6,163 nt of DNA from positions 1-6,163 of the forward strand of contig DKEY01000081.1 in the NCBI GenBank assembly GCA_002469305.1, given 5' to 3'. Source of the stretch: Sulfurospirillum sp. UBA6810 (GTDB lineage Bacteria; Campylobacterota; Campylobacteria; Campylobacterales; Sulfurospirillaceae). Positions 5,358-6,163 of this stretch are shown piece by piece. Position numbers and translations under genes: made by a program. The notes under the pieces are model-generated. The model saw only the letters and a list, made by a program, of their open reading frames with translations, did no database searches and had not been told where the DNA came from. Each line of letters begins with the position of its first letter. Positions within the stretch are counted from its first letter, which is position 1.

Positions 5358-6163
5358 TTATATCACACCTATTTTTCTCAACATATAATCTACTTTTTGC
5401 CCAATGACATTTCGTTTTTTCCATAATAAAAATGCAACGATACTTGTAATTATTATTGAAGATACTTTTATAATAATTGAGCCTGTGAAATATGGCACTA
5501 ATTCATTTAGTGCCACATATATAGCGGCAATAATAGCGATAACCGCTGAGTTATTATCTTTGATAATCTCATTAGTTTTAACTATATTTTCTTCTATTGT
5601 TTTCATCAGAGAATCTATTCCAAGTGCAGCTTTGATTTTTTTATCTATTACAACAGGTTGAAATGAATCTGCCACTTCTTCTGAAAAATACTTCGCTTTT
5701 AAGATAAATAGATTTTCTAAATTTTCTCTTGATTTGTTTTGTTGCATAAAGCTATCATCAATAATCAATTTGTCTAAATCTTGAAGTCGCAATTTAATGT
5801 AAAAATCTATTAAAAATATGAGATATATCTCATTATTGCTTTGATGAACGATTGATCTTCCTCCATCATTTACTGATATAAATGCCAAAGAATTAAGGCT
5901 TGCAATACCAGACCATAAACTCCATAATCGTATTCCATAGCTTTTGATATTGCTTCTTATATAATCTAAATCTTGTTCGAATTTTCTATTAACAGCTATG
6001 AAGTCATTGGCAGTTGAGAGATGATTAGAACATATTTGCAGTACATTCATAGCTACATCTGTTTCATGTTGAAGTTCTGGATACGCAAATAAGAGATTTG
6101 TCTCTAAATCTTTTTCAATATCTGCATGTATTGCTGTAATATATTTTGCATATTTTGATTTTC
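5358..6163 (-). CDS. Unrecognised protein with two C-terminal membrane helices; N-terminus beyond the window
   Basis: I do not recognise the family. The first in-frame ATG on the visible frame is at 6050, but the frame stays open to the right edge with 37 more sense codons (ending near KSKYAKYI, then HADIEKDLETN). That stretch looks protein-like and no ribosome site is obvious at 6050, so the real start probably lies outside. About 267 residues are visible. Most are polar and likely helical, with a mildly hydrophobic stretch near NEIYLIFLIDFYIKL. Near the end are two transmembrane helices: AVIAIIAAIYVALNELVPYF and SIIIKVSSIIITSIVAFLLW. They are separated by only a few residues, so they form a tight hairpin, followed by a basic tail (KKRN...). 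A cytoplasmic helical domain anchored by a C-terminal membrane hairpin is a reasonable picture, not a function. It could belong to an accessory or defence-type locus to the right, but nothing visible proves this. Confidence 0.72.
   Translation of the reverse strand, partial: KSKYAKYITAIHADIEKDLETNLLFAYPELQHETDVAMNVLQICSNHLSTANDFIAVNRKFEQDLDYIRSNIKSYGIRLWSLWSGIASLNSLAFISVNDGGRSIVHQSNNEIYLIFLIDFYIKLRLQDLDKLIIDDSFMQQNKSRENLENLFILKAKYFSEEVADSFQPVVIDKKIKAALGIDSLMKTIEENIVKTNEIIKDNNSAVIAIIAAIYVALNELVPYFTGSIIIKVSSIIITSIVAFLLWKKRNVIGQKVDYMLRKIGVI
5493..5515. repeat. Perfect 9-bp inverted repeat inside the unrecognised membrane protein gene
   Basis: TGGCACTAA (5493-5501) and TTAGTGCCA (5507-5515) surround a 5-bp spacer. 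It codes for VALNELVP at the end of the first membrane helix. It could form an mRNA hairpin or be chance in a repeated Ala-Leu/Leu-Val codon run. Confidence 0.6.

Noticed and set aside
5404..5661. Plus-strand 85-codon open frame rich in Ile/Thr opposite the membrane protein gene
   Set aside because: Its hydrophobicity is a reflection of the opposite-strand membrane helices. It has no ribosome site.

Overview
This window looks like AT-rich chromosomal DNA from a Campylobacterota (epsilonproteobacterial) species, possibly a Sulfurimonas or Sulfuricurvum relative. That assignment rests on protein style (a heme-sensing GGEEF protein, small c-type cytochrome lipoproteins, an MltC-like transglycosylase) and on base composition and tight gene packing. 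It is an inference, not a database match.

Layout: (1) 1-647, + strand, the C-terminal third of glucosamine-6-phosphate synthase GlmS, cut by the left edge. (2) 649-2487, +, a membrane diguanylate cyclase with a periplasmic c-type heme sensor, one base after the glmS stop. (3) 2549-3043, +, a lipoprotein with one heme-c motif that looks like pieces of a CcoP-type cytochrome and lacks the end of its cytochrome fold. (4) 3038-4219, - strand, an MltC-family lytic transglycosylase lipoprotein, convergent with gene 3 and overlapping it by 6 bp. (5) 4220-4435, a divergent promoter region with a long imperfect hairpin, probably a structured 5' leader or small RNA. (6) 4436-5281, +, a radical SAM protein with a SPASM-like C-terminal cysteine set. 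(7) 5282-5357, a short convergent gap with no good terminator. (8) 5358 to the right edge, -, the C-terminal part of an unrecognised protein ending in two membrane helices; its reading frame stays open to the edge, so its start lies outside the window.

Together: GlmS (amino-sugar precursor supply) and MltC (peptidoglycan cleavage) are both cell-wall functions. The cyclase is coupled to glmS and carries a heme sensor plus a four-cysteine cytoplasmic region, which suggests that c-di-GMP output responds to redox state or gas ligands. The small cytochrome may share that theme. The radical SAM gene has no visible precursor peptide or partner, so its substrate is unknown. The best candidates for something undescribed are the roughly 97-nt structured element at 4315-4411 and the cysteine-rich, heme-sensing cyclase. 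I saw no CRISPR array, insertion sequence, tRNA or rRNA.
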